This document shows positions 26,988 to 36,513 of a DNA stretch of 64,000 bases, one piece after another. The first letter of the stretch is position 1. Each line of letters starts with the position of its first letter. The stretch is from Rhodonellum psychrophilum GCM71 = DSM 17998 (GTDB taxonomy: Bacteria; Bacteroidota; Bacteroidia; Cytophagales; Cyclobacteriaceae): contig NZ_KB906685.1 in assembly GCF_000381545.1 (NCBI RefSeq), forward strand, positions 1 to 64,000, written 5' to 3'. A program made the translations under genes and the position numbers. The notes beneath the pieces are model-generated. The model was given only the letters and a program-made list of their open reading frames with translations. It was not told the origin of the DNA and made no database searches.

Positions 26988-27850
26988 TTTTACTTTTCAA
27001 AATTGGTTTTTTAGAAATATCCATTGTCAATATCATTGATATTACATTGGTGAGCATGCTATTGTACCAAATTTACAAGCTTCTAAGGGGTAGTGTTGCC
27101 ATTAAGATTTTTTTGGGGTTTCTTTCCATATATCTCGTTTACCTTTTGGTGAGTGCCTTGAGGATGGAGTTGCTTTCCATTATTTTGGGCCAATTTATGG
27201 GAGTCGGTGTCATTGCTGCCATCATTATTTTTGCTCCAGAAATCAGAAAATTCTTGATGATCATTGGTAAATCTTCCATTCTCTCAAATGAAAATATTCT
27301 TCAAGAATTGTTGTTTTGGAGAAAAAGGGAGACAGAAGCATTTAATATCAATCCAATCATTGAAGCATCCAAAGCCCTTGCGGGAACCAACATGGGTGCC
27401 TTGATGGTGATTTCCAATAATTCTGAGCTGAAATTCTATGCGGAAAGCGGAGATCTTTTGGATGCATTGGTTTCCAAACGGCTATTGATTTCAATATTCA
27501 ACAAGTACAGCCCATTGCATGATGGAGCAGTGATCATTTACAATGGAAAAGTGAAAGCCGCAAGGTGTATTCTTCCTGTAACGGAAAGGGATGTGCCGGC
27601 ACAATTTGGATTGAGGCATCGTGCTGCTATCGGCATGTCAGAGGCCACAGATACGCTGGTGCTGATTGTTTCAGAGGAGACGGGACAGACTTCTTTGGCC
27701 AAAAACGGAAAAATTCTTCACAATCTTTCTTTTCAGGAAGTGAGGGAGTTGATCAATGGATACTTGAGTGGCAATGATATCGATGATAAATTTGAATCGA
27801 TCTCTGTATATGAAAGGGGAAAGTTCACACCTTCCCCCTCAAAGGCATAA
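26984..27850 (+). CDS. cdaA: diadenylate cyclase CdaA
   Basis: Makes cyclic di-AMP from two ATP, at the inner membrane. 288 residues: three N-terminal membrane helices (about 6-28, 35-55, 60-82), then the DisA_N domain with DGA at 180-182 (LHDGAVII) and RHR at 211-213 (LRHRAAIG), both required for catalysis. A TTG start at 26984, overlapping the folP stop, is chosen because it preserves the first membrane segment (MILLFKIGFLEIS); the first ATG falls inside the second hydrophobic stretch. Coupling to folP is the usual context in this phylum. No CdaR-type regulator adjoins it here. Confidence 0.93.
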   Translation: MILLFKIGFLEISIVNIIDITLVSMLLYQIYKLLRGSVAIKIFLGFLSIYLVYLLVSALRMELLSIILGQFMGVGVIAAIIIFAPEIRKFLMIIGKSSILSNENILQELLFWRKRETEAFNINPIIEASKALAGTNMGALMVISNNSELKFYAESGDLLDALVSKRLLISIFNKYSPLHDGAVIIYNGKVKAARCILPVTERDVPAQFGLRHRAAIGMSEATDTLVLIVSEETGQTSLAKNGKILHNLSFQEVRELINGYLSGNDIDDKFESISVYERGKFTPSPSKA

Positions 27851-27855
27851 AATTT

Positions 27856-29052
27856 TTATTTCAATACACCAAGTTCTTTTCCAACTTCAATGAAGGATTG
27901 GATGGCGGTATCCAAATGCGCTCTTTCGTGGCCGGCAGAAATTTGGACTCTTATTCGGGCTTGTCCCTTGGGTACGACTGGGAAATAAAAGCCGATCACA
28001 TAGACTCCTTTTTCCAATAGTTTCTCAGCCATTTTTTGTGACAAAACAGCATCATAAAGCATAATCGGTACGATTGGATGTTCACCTGGTTTGACATCAA
28101 AGCCAGCCTCAGTGATTTTAGACCTGAAGTACTTTGTGTTTTCTTCCAACTTATCCCTTAATTGGGTAGTCTCCGATAACAGATCTAGGACGGCAATGGA
28201 TGCTCCGGTAATCGAAGGTGCAAGTGTATTGGAAAATAAATAGGGTCTGGATCTTTGTCTAAGCAATTCCACGATTTCTTTTCTTCCGGAAGTAAATCCT
28301 CCGGAAGCGCCACCCAAGGCTTTCCCCAAAGTACCAGTGATGATATCGATCTTTCCTACTACCCCCTTCAATTCATGGACGCCCCTTCCTGTTTTGCCCA
28401 TAAATCCAGTGGAATGGCATTCATCAGACATGACCAAGGCCCCATATTTTTCTGCCAAAGCGACAATTTTATCCAGTTGGGCAATGGTGCCATCCATGGA
28501 AAAGACACCATCTGTGACGATGATCTTCTGTTGGGCGCCTTTGGCTTCGGCATCCTGAAGTTGGGCTTCCAGGTCTGTCATGTCATTGTGCAGGTATCTA
28601 AACCGCATGGCCTTGCATAGTCGAACGCCATCGATGATGGAGGCATGATTGAGTGCATCAGAAATAATGGCGTCTTCTGGGCCAAAAATCGGCTCGAAAA
28701 CCCCACCATTTGCATCAAATGCAGCAGCATACAAAATGGTGTCTTCGGTGCCCAAAAATTCCGATATTTTCCTTTCGAGTTCCTTATGGATGTCTTGGGT
28801 CCCACAAATAAATCTAACTGAGGACATTCCAAATCCATGCGTGTCGATCGCAGTTTTTGCGGCTTCGATTACCTTTGGATGAGAAGATAAACCCAGGTAA
28901 TTGTTTGCGCAAAAGTTCAATACTTTTTGTCCCCCAAAGATGGTGATCTCCGCAGCTTGGGGAGAAGTGATGACTCTTTCCTTTTTAAAAAGGTCTGCAG
29001 ATTCTATTTCTTTTAACTCTTTTTGTAATTTGGGCTTTAAGGTGTCGTACAT
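27856..29052 (-). CDS. kbl: 2-amino-3-ketobutyrate CoA ligase (glycine C-acetyltransferase)
   Basis: PLP enzyme, 398 residues, converting 2-amino-3-oxobutyrate and CoA to glycine and acetyl-CoA, the second step of threonine breakdown. The alpha-oxoamine synthase fold is clear: [36 protein letters not shown], and the PLP lysine in [12 protein letters not shown]. The divergent gene at 29202 encodes the first enzyme, an epimerase-type threonine dehydrogenase, which fixes the assignment as Kbl rather than serine palmitoyltransferase or AONS. Convergent with cdaA, with only 5 bp between stops. Confidence 0.95.
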   Translation of the reverse strand: MYDTLKPKLQKELKEIESADLFKKERVITSPQAAEITIFGGQKVLNFCANNYLGLSSHPKVIEAAKTAIDTHGFGMSSVRFICGTQDIHKELERKISEFLGTEDTILYAAAFDANGGVFEPIFGPEDAIISDALNHASIIDGVRLCKAMRFRYLHNDMTDLEAQLQDAEAKGAQQKIIVTDGVFSMDGTIAQLDKIVALAEKYGALVMSDECHSTGFMGKTGRGVHELKGVVGKIDIITGTLGKALGGASGGFTSGRKEIVELLRQRSRPYLFSNTLAPSITGASIAVLDLLSETTQLRDKLEENTKYFRSKITEAGFDVKPGEHPIVPIMLYDAVLSQKMAEKLLEKGVYVIGFYFPVVPKGQARIRVQISAGHERAHLDTAIQSFIEVGKELGVLK

Positions 29053-29120
29053 GTTAGTTTTTTTCTAATTTTAAAGAAAACACTCCTTTGAATTAAATGA
29101 AAATCATTCAATGAAATCAT

Positions 29121-29128
29121 TATTTTTG
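29121..29128 (+). promoter_or_regulatory. candidate -7 box for tdh
   Basis: TATTTTTG matches TAnnTTTG in the kbl-tdh divergent region, 73 bp upstream of the tdh ATG. No -33 TTG at the expected distance. The 149-bp divergent region probably controls both genes. Confidence 0.35.
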
Positions 29129-29201
29129 TAACAATCAATTCCCAAATATAATCAAAAAACCTCAGCAGGTTTGAGGTAACGAAGAGGTCAAAAGTCAAAC
29201 A

Positions 29202-30158
29202 ATGGAAAGAATTCTTATAATCGGAGCAGCTGGACAACTTGGATCAGAATTGTCACAGGCGCTTGCTTCACAATATGGTGGTGACAATGTCATTGCCACC
29301 GACATTAATCCCTTGGCAATCGAAAAGCTGAATTTTTGTAGGACTGCCGTGCTGGATGCAATGGATAGAGACGCCTTGAGAAAATTGGTGAGAGCCCAAA
29401 ATGTCAAACAAATCTACCATCTGGCAGCGGTGTTGTCTGCCACCGGAGAGCAAAAGCCACTATTTGCTTGGCACCTTAATATGGAGAGCTTACTTTTTGT
29501 TTTGGAGTTGGCGAGGGAGGAAAAACTCGATAAGATTTATTGGCCTTCTTCTATTGCGGTTTTTGGGCCGAATACGCCCAAAATCAATACCCCTCAATAT
29601 TGTGTGAAAGAACCCAATACCGTTTACGGGATATCGAAACAAGCGGGAGAAAGATGGTGTGAATACTATTTTCAAAAATACAATGTAGATGTAAGAAGTC
29701 TCAGGTACCCGGGATTGATTGGTTACAAATCACTACCAGGCGGAGGAACGACTGATTATGCAGTCGATATCTATCATAAAGCGATTGCCGGAGAGCCTTT
29801 TGTGTCTTTCTTGAGTGAGAACACCCTTTTGCCGATGATGTTCATGCCGGATGCCATTAAGGCAACACTCGATTTGATGAATGCTCCTTTAGAAAAAATA
29901 AAGGTAAGGTCTAGTTACAATTTGGCGGCCATGAGTTTTTCTCCTCAAGAAATCTTCCAAAGTATCAAAAAACACTTCCCCGATTTTTCGATCAGTTACG
30001 CACCTGATTTCAGACAGTCAATCGCAGACAGCTGGCCAGATAGTATTGATGATTCTGTTGCAAGGCAAGACTGGGGTTGGAAGCATGACTATGATCTGGA
30101 CAAAATGACAAAAGTGATTCTGTCCAATTTACCCACTTACCTGGAGTATTTGAAATAA
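29202..30158 (+). CDS. tdh: L-threonine 3-dehydrogenase, SDR/epimerase type
   Basis: NAD-dependent oxidation of L-threonine to 2-amino-3-oxobutyrate. 318 residues in the extended SDR (NAD-dependent epimerase) fold rather than the zinc alcohol dehydrogenase fold of E. coli Tdh. The dinucleotide loop is GAAGQLGSEL at residues 8-17, the acceptor segment IYHLAAVLSATGE, and the catalytic YGISKQAGE. This form is known from Flavobacterium, trypanosomes and thermophiles. It sits divergently to kbl, the next enzyme, forming a two-gene threonine-to-glycine pathway. Some genomes label it only NAD-dependent epimerase. Confidence 0.92.
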   Translation: MERILIIGAAGQLGSELSQALASQYGGDNVIATDINPLAIEKLNFCRTAVLDAMDRDALRKLVRAQNVKQIYHLAAVLSATGEQKPLFAWHLNMESLLFVLELAREEKLDKIYWPSSIAVFGPNTPKINTPQYCVKEPNTVYGISKQAGERWCEYYFQKYNVDVRSLRYPGLIGYKSLPGGGTTDYAVDIYHKAIAGEPFVSFLSENTLLPMMFMPDAIKATLDLMNAPLEKIKVRSSYNLAAMSFSPQEIFQSIKKHFPDFSISYAPDFRQSIADSWPDSIDDSVARQDWGWKHDYDLDKMTKVILSNLPTYLEYLK

Positions 30159-30186
30159 AAAGCAGGTAGGTTTTATATGTTTCAAA

Positions 30187-30230
30187 GGGAATGGATCGGT
30201 TTATGCAAAGCCGATCCATTCCCTTTTTTT
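30187..30230. terminator. strong terminator between tdh and the ArsC-like gene
   Basis: GGGAATGGATCGG (30187-30199) pairs perfectly with CCGATCCATTCCC (30211-30223), 13 bp with an 11-nt loop, followed by a run of seven T on the plus strand and preceded by AAA. It ends tdh; it also stands just beyond the convergent gene, whose stop codon lies at the end of the T-run. Confidence 0.9.
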
Positions 30231-30582
30231 ATTTGTTTTTGAGTTTGATTTCCTCCGGATCAAATCCCAATACCAATTGTCCACTTGGAAATTCCACAAT
30301 GGGTCTTTTGATCATACTGCTTTTTTCCATCAGGATTTTAATGGCAGATTCTCTGTTTTCCAAAAGGGATTTTTCCGAATCGGTTAATTTCCTGAAAGTT
30401 GTTCCTCTTTTGTTGATCAAAGATTCTATCCCGACTATTGATTCGAATTTCAACAATAAATCCTCAGATGGTGCTTTCTTTTTATAGTCTACGAAATCAT
30501 ATTCAATACCTTCTGCCTCCAGAAAGGAGAAGGTTTTTTTCATGGTATCGCAGTTTTTAATTCCGTAAACAATAAGGCTCAT
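30229..30582 (-). CDS. ArsC/Spx-family thioredoxin-fold protein
   Basis: A 117-residue protein of the ArsC/Spx/MgsR family. The N-terminal active loop is YGIKNCDTMKK with a single Cys, not the CxxC of Spx, so it resembles YffB-type proteins thought to reduce a small thiol substrate. The FVDYKKKAPS and SLINKRGTTFRKL segments and the IKRPIVEF motif near the end are family landmarks. It ends a likely three-gene unit with hemL (30 bp upstream) and the LppC-like gene. It is not placed with arsenic genes, so an arsenate reductase role is unlikely. Confidence 0.85.
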   Translation of the reverse strand: MSLIVYGIKNCDTMKKTFSFLEAEGIEYDFVDYKKKAPSEDLLLKFESIVGIESLINKRGTTFRKLTDSEKSLLENRESAIKILMEKSSMIKRPIVEFPSGQLVLGFDPEEIKLKNK

Positions 30583-30612
30583 GTTTTTTTGTTTTAAACT
30601 TAAGTGCTGTCT

Positions 30613-31905
30613 TTATTGGTGGATTTCAATCAAGGATTCCTCGTTCGCTGAAATAATCTTGCCAATCAAATCATCGGATAGGGCTGTGGAAAGGAAGAGG
30701 CTTTCAAATTGAGAAGGAGCAAGATAGATTCCCCTTTTCAGCATGGCTTGAAAATATTTCCCAAACAGCACAGTATCGGACTTTTTTGCGGATTCAAAAT
30801 CCGTAACCGCATGGTTGGAGAAAAATAGGCTATACATACTACCCACGTGATTGATGGTGTAATCCAATCCCAATTTATCCAATGTTGCTTGGAAACCGGT
30901 TGTGATCTTGCTTCCAATGGCATTCAGGCGGGTATAAACCTCTGGGTTTTCATCCAAGTGATGAAGCATCACAAGGCCGGCAGTCATGGCGATCGGATTG
31001 CCAGAAAGTGTGCCTGCTTGATAGACAGGTCCTGAAGGAGAGACAAAGTCCATGATTTCTTTCTTTCCTCCATATGCGCCTACGGGAAGTCCGCCTCCGA
31101 TGATTTTTCCTAGTGTAGTCAAATCCGGGGTCACGCCATACATTTCTTGGGCGCCACCTTTTGCCAAACGAAAACCTGTCATGACTTCATCAAAGATCAA
31201 TAGGATTCCTTCTTTATCGCAGATTTTCCTTAGCCCTTCGAGGTAACCAGGGGCAGGTGTAACCAATCCCATATTGCCGGGAACAGGCTCTAATATCAAG
31301 GCAGCAATTTCTCCTTTGTGGATTGCAACCAAATTTTCGATGGCCTCCAGATTGTTGTATGGAGCCAATAATGTGTCTTTGGCTGTGCCTTTGGTTACAC
31401 CAGGAGAATCAGGGGATCCCAATGTGATGGCTCCAGAACCGGCCGAAATCAAGAATGAATCGCCATGTCCGTGGTAATGTCCTTCCAATTTGATGAATTT
31501 ATCTTTGCCTGTATATCCTCTGGCAAGCCTGATCGCTGACATGGTGGCTTCGGTACCTGAATTTACCATCCTTACTTTTTCAACAGAAGGAACCATCTTG
31601 GCAATTAATTCTGCCATTTCCACCTCGTGAGCAGTTGGCGCACCGAATGATGTTCCTTTTTCCATGGCTTTGATGACAGCTTCTCGGATCAGGGGAGGGT
31701 TGTGACCCAAAATCATTGGTCCCCAGCTATTGATCAGCTCAATGTAGGAGTTTTCATCCTCGTCGTAAATGAAGGCGCCATCGGCCCTTTTGATAAACAG
31801 GGGGTCTCCTCCGACAGCACGAAAGGCACGGACAGGGGAATTTACTCCCCCTGGGATAAATTGCTTCGCCTTTTCAAATAAGGCCTTGCTTTTGGTGATT
31901 TGCAT
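30613..31905 (-). CDS. hemL: glutamate-1-semialdehyde 2,1-aminomutase
   Basis: PLP enzyme of tetrapyrrole synthesis giving 5-aminolevulinate via the C5 route, 430 residues. FIPGGVNSPVRAF is the conserved N-terminus, NSGTEATMSAIRLARG the cofactor-binding motif, DEVMTGFR the Asp motif and TLGKIIGGGLPVGAYGG carries the PLP lysine. The partner hemA (glutamyl-tRNA reductase) is in this window but 12 kb away. It follows the LppC-like gene by 12 bp. The aminotransferase domain of the synthase at 56255 is a distant relative. Confidence 0.96.
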   Translation of the reverse strand: MQITKSKALFEKAKQFIPGGVNSPVRAFRAVGGDPLFIKRADGAFIYDEDENSYIELINSWGPMILGHNPPLIREAVIKAMEKGTSFGAPTAHEVEMAELIAKMVPSVEKVRMVNSGTEATMSAIRLARGYTGKDKFIKLEGHYHGHGDSFLISAGSGAITLGSPDSPGVTKGTAKDTLLAPYNNLEAIENLVAIHKGEIAALILEPVPGNMGLVTPAPGYLEGLRKICDKEGILLIFDEVMTGFRLAKGGAQEMYGVTPDLTTLGKIIGGGLPVGAYGGKKEIMDFVSPSGPVYQAGTLSGNPIAMTAGLVMLHHLDENPEVYTRLNAIGSKITTGFQATLDKLGLDYTINHVGSMYSLFFSNHAVTDFESAKKSDTVLFGKYFQAMLKRGIYLAPSQFESLFLSTALSDDLIGKIISANEESLIEIHQ

Positions 31906-31917
31906 GTAAACTGAATT

Positions 31918-33579
31918 TTATTTTTCGATCAAAACACCGTCTTCCAATTTGAAGATGGGTATGTATCGGTTATTCTTACTGTTTTGAAAATTAGTTCCGT
32001 AGGATATTTTTCCCTTCCTGAAACCTTTTTTGTCTAAATTCTTTCTGAGGTCAAAACCTTCATTGACGTTGATGGATTCATGAAGCCAATAGGCCAAGTC
32101 ATATCCTAAATGGGCATTGAAAGAAGGGAATGTGCTGTATTGCTTATAAAATCCATTTTTGAAATTCTCTACCTCAGGACTTTCCAACCTGACAGAATTG
32201 TTGCCAATAAACCGTAGGTTTTGGTTTTCCAGCATTTCATAATTGGCGAAATTGAAGTAAAGCCAACTGTCCATTACGAAGATCGGCAAATCCACATTGA
32301 TGGATTCGAGTAATCCGAAAATGGGGGACGCAATGTTTGGGTCATCCGAAAAAACAAACACCATGTCTGCTTTCGGATTTGAATTTCTCGAAACGTTCAA
32401 GTTTGAGAAAAAAGTACGGATGTCTTTTTCATTCACCGATTTATTTGCAACGATTTGGTACCCCAATTTAACCGCCAATTCTGCAGTTTGTTTCGACAAA
32501 AGCTCATCTCGAGTGGCTCCGGAATATGCGATGGCAATTCTTTTTCCTTCAAGATTTTTTCTTGAAAAATCCATCAATCCTTGGCTGATGGAAGAGACCG
32601 AAGGCCTAAACAAATAAGCAAAGTCATAGGCTTCAAATTTTTCATCTACGTTGGACAAAGGGTTGATAAAGGGAATGTCATTGTTTTCTGCAAAAGCAGC
32701 CACTATTTCAGTTTCCTCAGGGTATACCGGGCCCACGATGATGTCTGCTATTTCCAAAAATGGATCTGCCAATATTTGCTTTAATTTTTCGGGGTTTCTT
32801 GCAGAATCGAAAGTACGTAAGTTTACTTTCTTGCCGTTTTTATTCAATTCATCGACACCTAATTTTAATCCTTGGTAAAGCTCAAAGATAAAGTTGTGTG
32901 CATTTAGATTGTTTACTCCGGAACCCCCGGAATAATTGAAAGGAAGGATGACTGCCACTTCCAAAAATTGAGGGTTTTTATTTTTTTCTTTCTTCGCAAT
33001 TCCATCCTCTATTTTCGCGGATTTGACCTGATTGTAGATTGCCTTTTCATCAGTGGACATGATGGTTTGGCTTTCCAGTTTTTCTTTCAAGGCTTGCATA
33101 AAACCTTGGTTGGCGTTGAACTTTGAAAGATTTGAAGTTAAAAAACTCACGGATTCATTTTTAAGAAAAATATAGCTGGCTTTTTCTGCCTCTTTAAAGA
33201 GGTTAGCATCTTTAATTTCTGAAATTGCGACTAATGCTGATAAATTATCTTTTTTCTGGAAATTTGCCAAAGCATATAAATATTTTGCATCATCCAGTTT
33301 TCTCCATGATTTGGCTTCCAATAGCGGCTTTAGTGATGTGGAGGCCAATTCAAATTGATTGTTGAGGTATCCGGCATGTGCAAAATGGTAAGTGGCGTAT
33401 TTGGAAAGCTCTCCAAATTTGGTGTCATCCATGTAAGGCACCAAAAGACCCATGGCCTCTTTGTAATTCCCATAACCGATCAGGGTTTTGGCTCTTTTAT
33501 AATTGGCTAAATTGTCCTGAGCGTAAGTATTCGTTACAAATACAGGAATCAAAATCAATAGCAACAAAAGGCTTCTCAT
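31918..33579 (-). CDS. LppC-like periplasmic-binding-fold protein with N-terminal repeats
   Basis: Exported protein of 553 residues with signal peptide (about residues 1-20, ending TYAQ). Residues 22-190 are helical TPR-like repeats (YKRAKTLIGYGNYKEAMGLL, FELASTSLKPLL), and residues 205-553 form a type 1 periplasmic-binding fold like ABC amino-acid binding proteins (LEVAVILPFNYSGG, ADIIVGPVYPEETE, RIAIAYSG, FVFSDDPNIASPIFGLLES). The same order, TPR plus binding fold, is seen in LpoA/LppC, an outer-membrane activator of penicillin-binding proteins, but here the lipobox Cys is missing. A role in cell-wall control is an inference; no ABC permease is nearby. First gene of the hemL unit. Confidence 0.78.
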   Translation of the reverse strand: MRSLLLLLILIPVFVTNTYAQDNLANYKRAKTLIGYGNYKEAMGLLVPYMDDTKFGELSKYATYHFAHAGYLNNQFELASTSLKPLLEAKSWRKLDDAKYLYALANFQKKDNLSALVAISEIKDANLFKEAEKASYIFLKNESVSFLTSNLSKFNANQGFMQALKEKLESQTIMSTDEKAIYNQVKSAKIEDGIAKKEKNKNPQFLEVAVILPFNYSGGSGVNNLNAHNFIFELYQGLKLGVDELNKNGKKVNLRTFDSARNPEKLKQILADPFLEIADIIVGPVYPEETEIVAAFAENNDIPFINPLSNVDEKFEAYDFAYLFRPSVSSISQGLMDFSRKNLEGKRIAIAYSGATRDELLSKQTAELAVKLGYQIVANKSVNEKDIRTFFSNLNVSRNSNPKADMVFVFSDDPNIASPIFGLLESINVDLPIFVMDSWLYFNFANYEMLENQNLRFIGNNSVRLESPEVENFKNGFYKQYSTFPSFNAHLGYDLAYWLHESINVNEGFDLRKNLDKKGFRKGKISYGTNFQNSKNNRYIPIFKLEDGVLIEK

Positions 33580-33686
33580 AGAATATTTTTCAAATTACAA
33601 AGACAAAAATTATTCCTAACGTAAATAGTTTTCAAATTTAATGGATTTTGGGTCAAATAAAAGGGAACTGTTTAAGGCTCTTAAAT

Positions 33687-33732
33687 GAAAAAGGCTACAG
33701 GAAGTATGTTTTTGTTTTCCTGTAGCCTTTTA
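33687..33732 (-). terminator. terminator of guaA
   Basis: AAGGCTACAGGAA (33691-33703) pairs with TTCCTGTAGCCTT (33717-33729), a 13-bp stem. On the minus strand it is followed by TTTTT. It begins 22 bp after the guaA stop. Confidence 0.85.
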
Positions 33733-33753
33733 TCTTACCTTTTTTGGTTGGTT

Positions 33754-35283
33754 TTATTCCCACTCAATGGTAGCAGGTGGTTTTGAGGAAATGTCATAAA
33801 CAACACGGTTTACACCCTTTACTCGATTGATGATTTCATTGGACATCTTGCCGAGAAACTCATATGGCAAATGGATCCAGTCTGCAGTCATTCCATCCAC
33901 CGAACCTACAGCTCGCAGGGCGACGACTTTTTCATAAGTCCTTTCGTCACCCATAACTCCCACGGAATGAATCGGGAGTAAAATTGCTCCTGCTTGCCAA
34001 ACTTCATCGTAAAGTCCATGATCTTTTAAGCCCTGAATGAAAATATGATCCACTTCCTGAAGTGTTTTTACCTTTTCGGCGGTGATATCACCCAAAATCC
34101 GAATGGCCAATCCAGGCCCGGGAAATGGGTGTCTGCCGATGATTGTTTCTGGGATTTCCAAAGCCCTGCCAACTTCTCTCACTTCATCCTTGAACAGGGT
34201 GTTGAGCGGCTCAACCACCGAGAGTTTCATGAAATCAGGCAATCCACCGACGTTATGGTGGGATTTGATCGTGGCCGATGGACCATTGATGGATACCGAT
34301 TCGATCACGTCTGGATAGATGGTTCCCTGTCCCAACCATTTTACGCCTGGTATTTTATGGGCCTCTTCGTCAAAAATCTCGATAAAAACCCGGCCGATTG
34401 CTTTTCTTTTGGATTCTGGTTCCGTCAATCCCTCCAAAGCGTCGTAAAACTGTTGCTTGACATCCACTCCGATTACATTGAGTCCCATGTGTTTGTAGGA
34501 ATCCAATACTTCCTCGAATTCATTTTTTCGAAGCAGTCCGTTGTCCACAAATACACAGGTGAGGTTTTCTCCAATCGCCCTGTGAATCAGTGTAGCGGCC
34601 ACAGAAGAATCTACTCCTCCGGAAAGGCCCATGACTACTTTGTCGGTACCGATTTTTGCTTTGAGGTCGGCAATCGTTGCGTCTATAAAAACGTCGGAAG
34701 TCCAGTCTTGGGCGCAGCCACATATTTGGACCACAAAATTTCTCAAGAGGTTTTTTCCTTCTGATGTATGCGTGACTTCAGGGTGGAATTGAATTCCGTA
34801 TGTATCTTCCCCTTCGATTTTAAATGCAGCGACCCTAACGGAAGAGGTGCTCGCAATCACTTCAAAGCCTTTTGGTAACTCTTTTATGGTGTCCCCATGG
34901 GACATCCAAACTTGGGATCCATGGGTCATTTCTTTCATTAAATCATAATGGGTGTCAATATGGCTTAAATTGGCTCGGCCATATTCTCTGATTTCAGAGG
35001 GGAGAACCTCTCCACCATACTTAAGGGCTAAAAGTTGAGAGCCATAACAAACGCCAAGAATTGGCAATTTGCCTCTTAAACTGTCGAGATCCAAATCAGG
35101 TGCGCCTTCATCTCGGACAGAGCATGGACTACCGGAAAGAATGATTCCTTTGATTTCAGAAGTGATTTCTGGAATCTTATTAAAAGGGTGGATTTCGCAA
35201 TATACATTCAGTTCTCTCACTCTTCGGGCGATGAGTTGGGTGTACTGAGAACCAAAGTCAAGGATCAATATTTGTTCTGCCAT
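33754..35283 (-). CDS. guaA: GMP synthase (glutamine-hydrolysing)
   Basis: Converts XMP to GMP with glutamine and ATP. 509 residues from the ATG at 35283 ([17 protein letters not shown]); a TTG two codons earlier is unlikely. The class I glutamine amidotransferase domain has [10 protein letters not shown] (nucleophile Cys) and FHPEVTHT; the ATP-pyrophosphatase domain has [12 protein letters not shown]; and the C-terminal dimerisation domain ends KPPATIEWE. It is a single-gene unit with its own terminator. A TACCTTTG box ends 3 nt before the start codon (35287-35294), so the message may be leaderless. Confidence 0.97.
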   Translation of the reverse strand: MAEQILILDFGSQYTQLIARRVRELNVYCEIHPFNKIPEITSEIKGIILSGSPCSVRDEGAPDLDLDSLRGKLPILGVCYGSQLLALKYGGEVLPSEIREYGRANLSHIDTHYDLMKEMTHGSQVWMSHGDTIKELPKGFEVIASTSSVRVAAFKIEGEDTYGIQFHPEVTHTSEGKNLLRNFVVQICGCAQDWTSDVFIDATIADLKAKIGTDKVVMGLSGGVDSSVAATLIHRAIGENLTCVFVDNGLLRKNEFEEVLDSYKHMGLNVIGVDVKQQFYDALEGLTEPESKRKAIGRVFIEIFDEEAHKIPGVKWLGQGTIYPDVIESVSINGPSATIKSHHNVGGLPDFMKLSVVEPLNTLFKDEVREVGRALEIPETIIGRHPFPGPGLAIRILGDITAEKVKTLQEVDHIFIQGLKDHGLYDEVWQAGAILLPIHSVGVMGDERTYEKVVALRAVGSVDGMTADWIHLPYEFLGKMSNEIINRVKGVNRVVYDISSKPPATIEWE

Positions 35284-35286
35284 GCG

Positions 35287-35294
35287 CAAAGGTA
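35287..35294 (-). promoter_or_regulatory. candidate -7 box abutting the guaA start
   Basis: CAAAGGTA on the plus strand reads TACCTTTG on the minus strand, matching TAnnTTTG. Only CGC lies between it and the ATG, which would put the transcription start at the start codon. No -33 match at about 20 nt. Confidence 0.3.
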
Positions 35295-35385
35295 AACAGG
35301 CTATCCAAATTGCGAAAATTATATCCTGAAATTTTCAGAAGATAGTTCCAGATTGGACTGATGATCGAGGCATTGACGTCTTTTT

Positions 35386-36402
35386 TCAAGCTTTTATTTT
35401 TTTCATCCCTAGGGCAAAAACTTTACGCGGATTTTCAATCAACAGAAGATCCAACTCTTTTTGTGTAAATCCCTTTTCTTTCAAGGCTGGAATTAAAACC
35501 TTGAATATGGACGTGAATTCCTTAAAATCGCCTCCATCAGGCTCTCCTGGACTGTACCACCCTGCATCATGAGAAATGAGGATTTGATTCAACAAATCAT
35601 TTTCCTTGGCGAAAACCAGTCTTTCCAGATGACCATCCAAATCCCAGACGACTCCATCCAAACTGATCCAGACTTTTGATTTTCCTGCTTCCAAATATTT
35701 TCCGAAGTCTTGCTCTGCTTGTGCATGTACCCAAACAAATGCTGAAAGGTCAACGCCTTCGGCCTTTAAAATAGCGATTTGTGCGGAGGCAGTTTGCCAA
35801 GATCCCGTATGGGAGACGATTGCCATTCCAGTTCTAAGGTGGGTAAGCGCAGCCGCCTTGACCAGTTTTTGGTCCATTTCTGACAATTCCGATGTGTCAT
35901 TTACCGATATTTTTATAAATGCGGGCTTGATCCCGGTTTGTTCAATACCGTTTTCAAATTCCATAATCCATCTTTTGGACAGCTCCTTCGCCGTTTCGGA
36001 ATAGGCATGTTGTGGTAAGTATTTTCCGCCTACGGCTCCATAGTAGCCGGTATTCGTGAGGATATTCAAACCGGAAAGCTCGCTAAGTTTTTTCAGCAAT
36101 TCAGGATCTCGTCCCAAATAGGCGGGTGTACATTCCATGATGGTTTCCACTCCGAGGGATTTTAATTCCAGGAGATAGGGGAGGACTTTTTTTATGACAG
36201 TATCTCTATCCCAACGGTTGTATCCGGTTTTGTCAGCACCAATAAAATCAACAAGAATGTGTTCGTGAATCAATGAAATACCCAAAGAATCTGAAGAAAC
36301 TAAGCCTTTGGCGGTGTGGATAGGGGCTCTTTTGTGAAGGTTTGGGCCGCAGGAAAAAACATGGATGGCCAGAATGAAAATGTAGAGGATGGTGTGTTTC
36401 AT
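35386..36402 (-). CDS. phosphotriesterase-family lipoprotein
   Basis: Metal-dependent hydrolase of the phosphotriesterase-related (PHP/PTER) group, 338 residues. The N-terminal metal HxH is in LIHEHILVDF, the Lys/Glu bridging region in FIKISVNDT, a later His in IVSHTGSW and the active-site Asp in ISHDAGW. A signal with lipobox (IHVFSC, Cys18) predicts envelope anchoring, which is unusual for a family mostly cytoplasmic. Natural substrate unknown; lactonase or esterase activity is common in the family. It stands between guaA and the exonuclease gene, all on the same strand but with about 100-bp gaps. Confidence 0.85.
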   Translation of the reverse strand: MKHTILYIFILAIHVFSCGPNLHKRAPIHTAKGLVSSDSLGISLIHEHILVDFIGADKTGYNRWDRDTVIKKVLPYLLELKSLGVETIMECTPAYLGRDPELLKKLSELSGLNILTNTGYYGAVGGKYLPQHAYSETAKELSKRWIMEFENGIEQTGIKPAFIKISVNDTSELSEMDQKLVKAAALTHLRTGMAIVSHTGSWQTASAQIAILKAEGVDLSAFVWVHAQAEQDFGKYLEAGKSKVWISLDGVVWDLDGHLERLVFAKENDLLNQILISHDAGWYSPGEPDGGDFKEFTSIFKVLIPALKEKGFTQKELDLLLIENPRKVFALGMKKIKA

Positions 36403-36513
36403 AGGGCCATTATTGAATCAGGCTAAATATCGATACCTGTAATTTAACCACATTGTTTTAGAAAAATAAAAAATCACACAATTTTGGGAGAATAAACGAA
36501 GGTGGGTTTCCAC

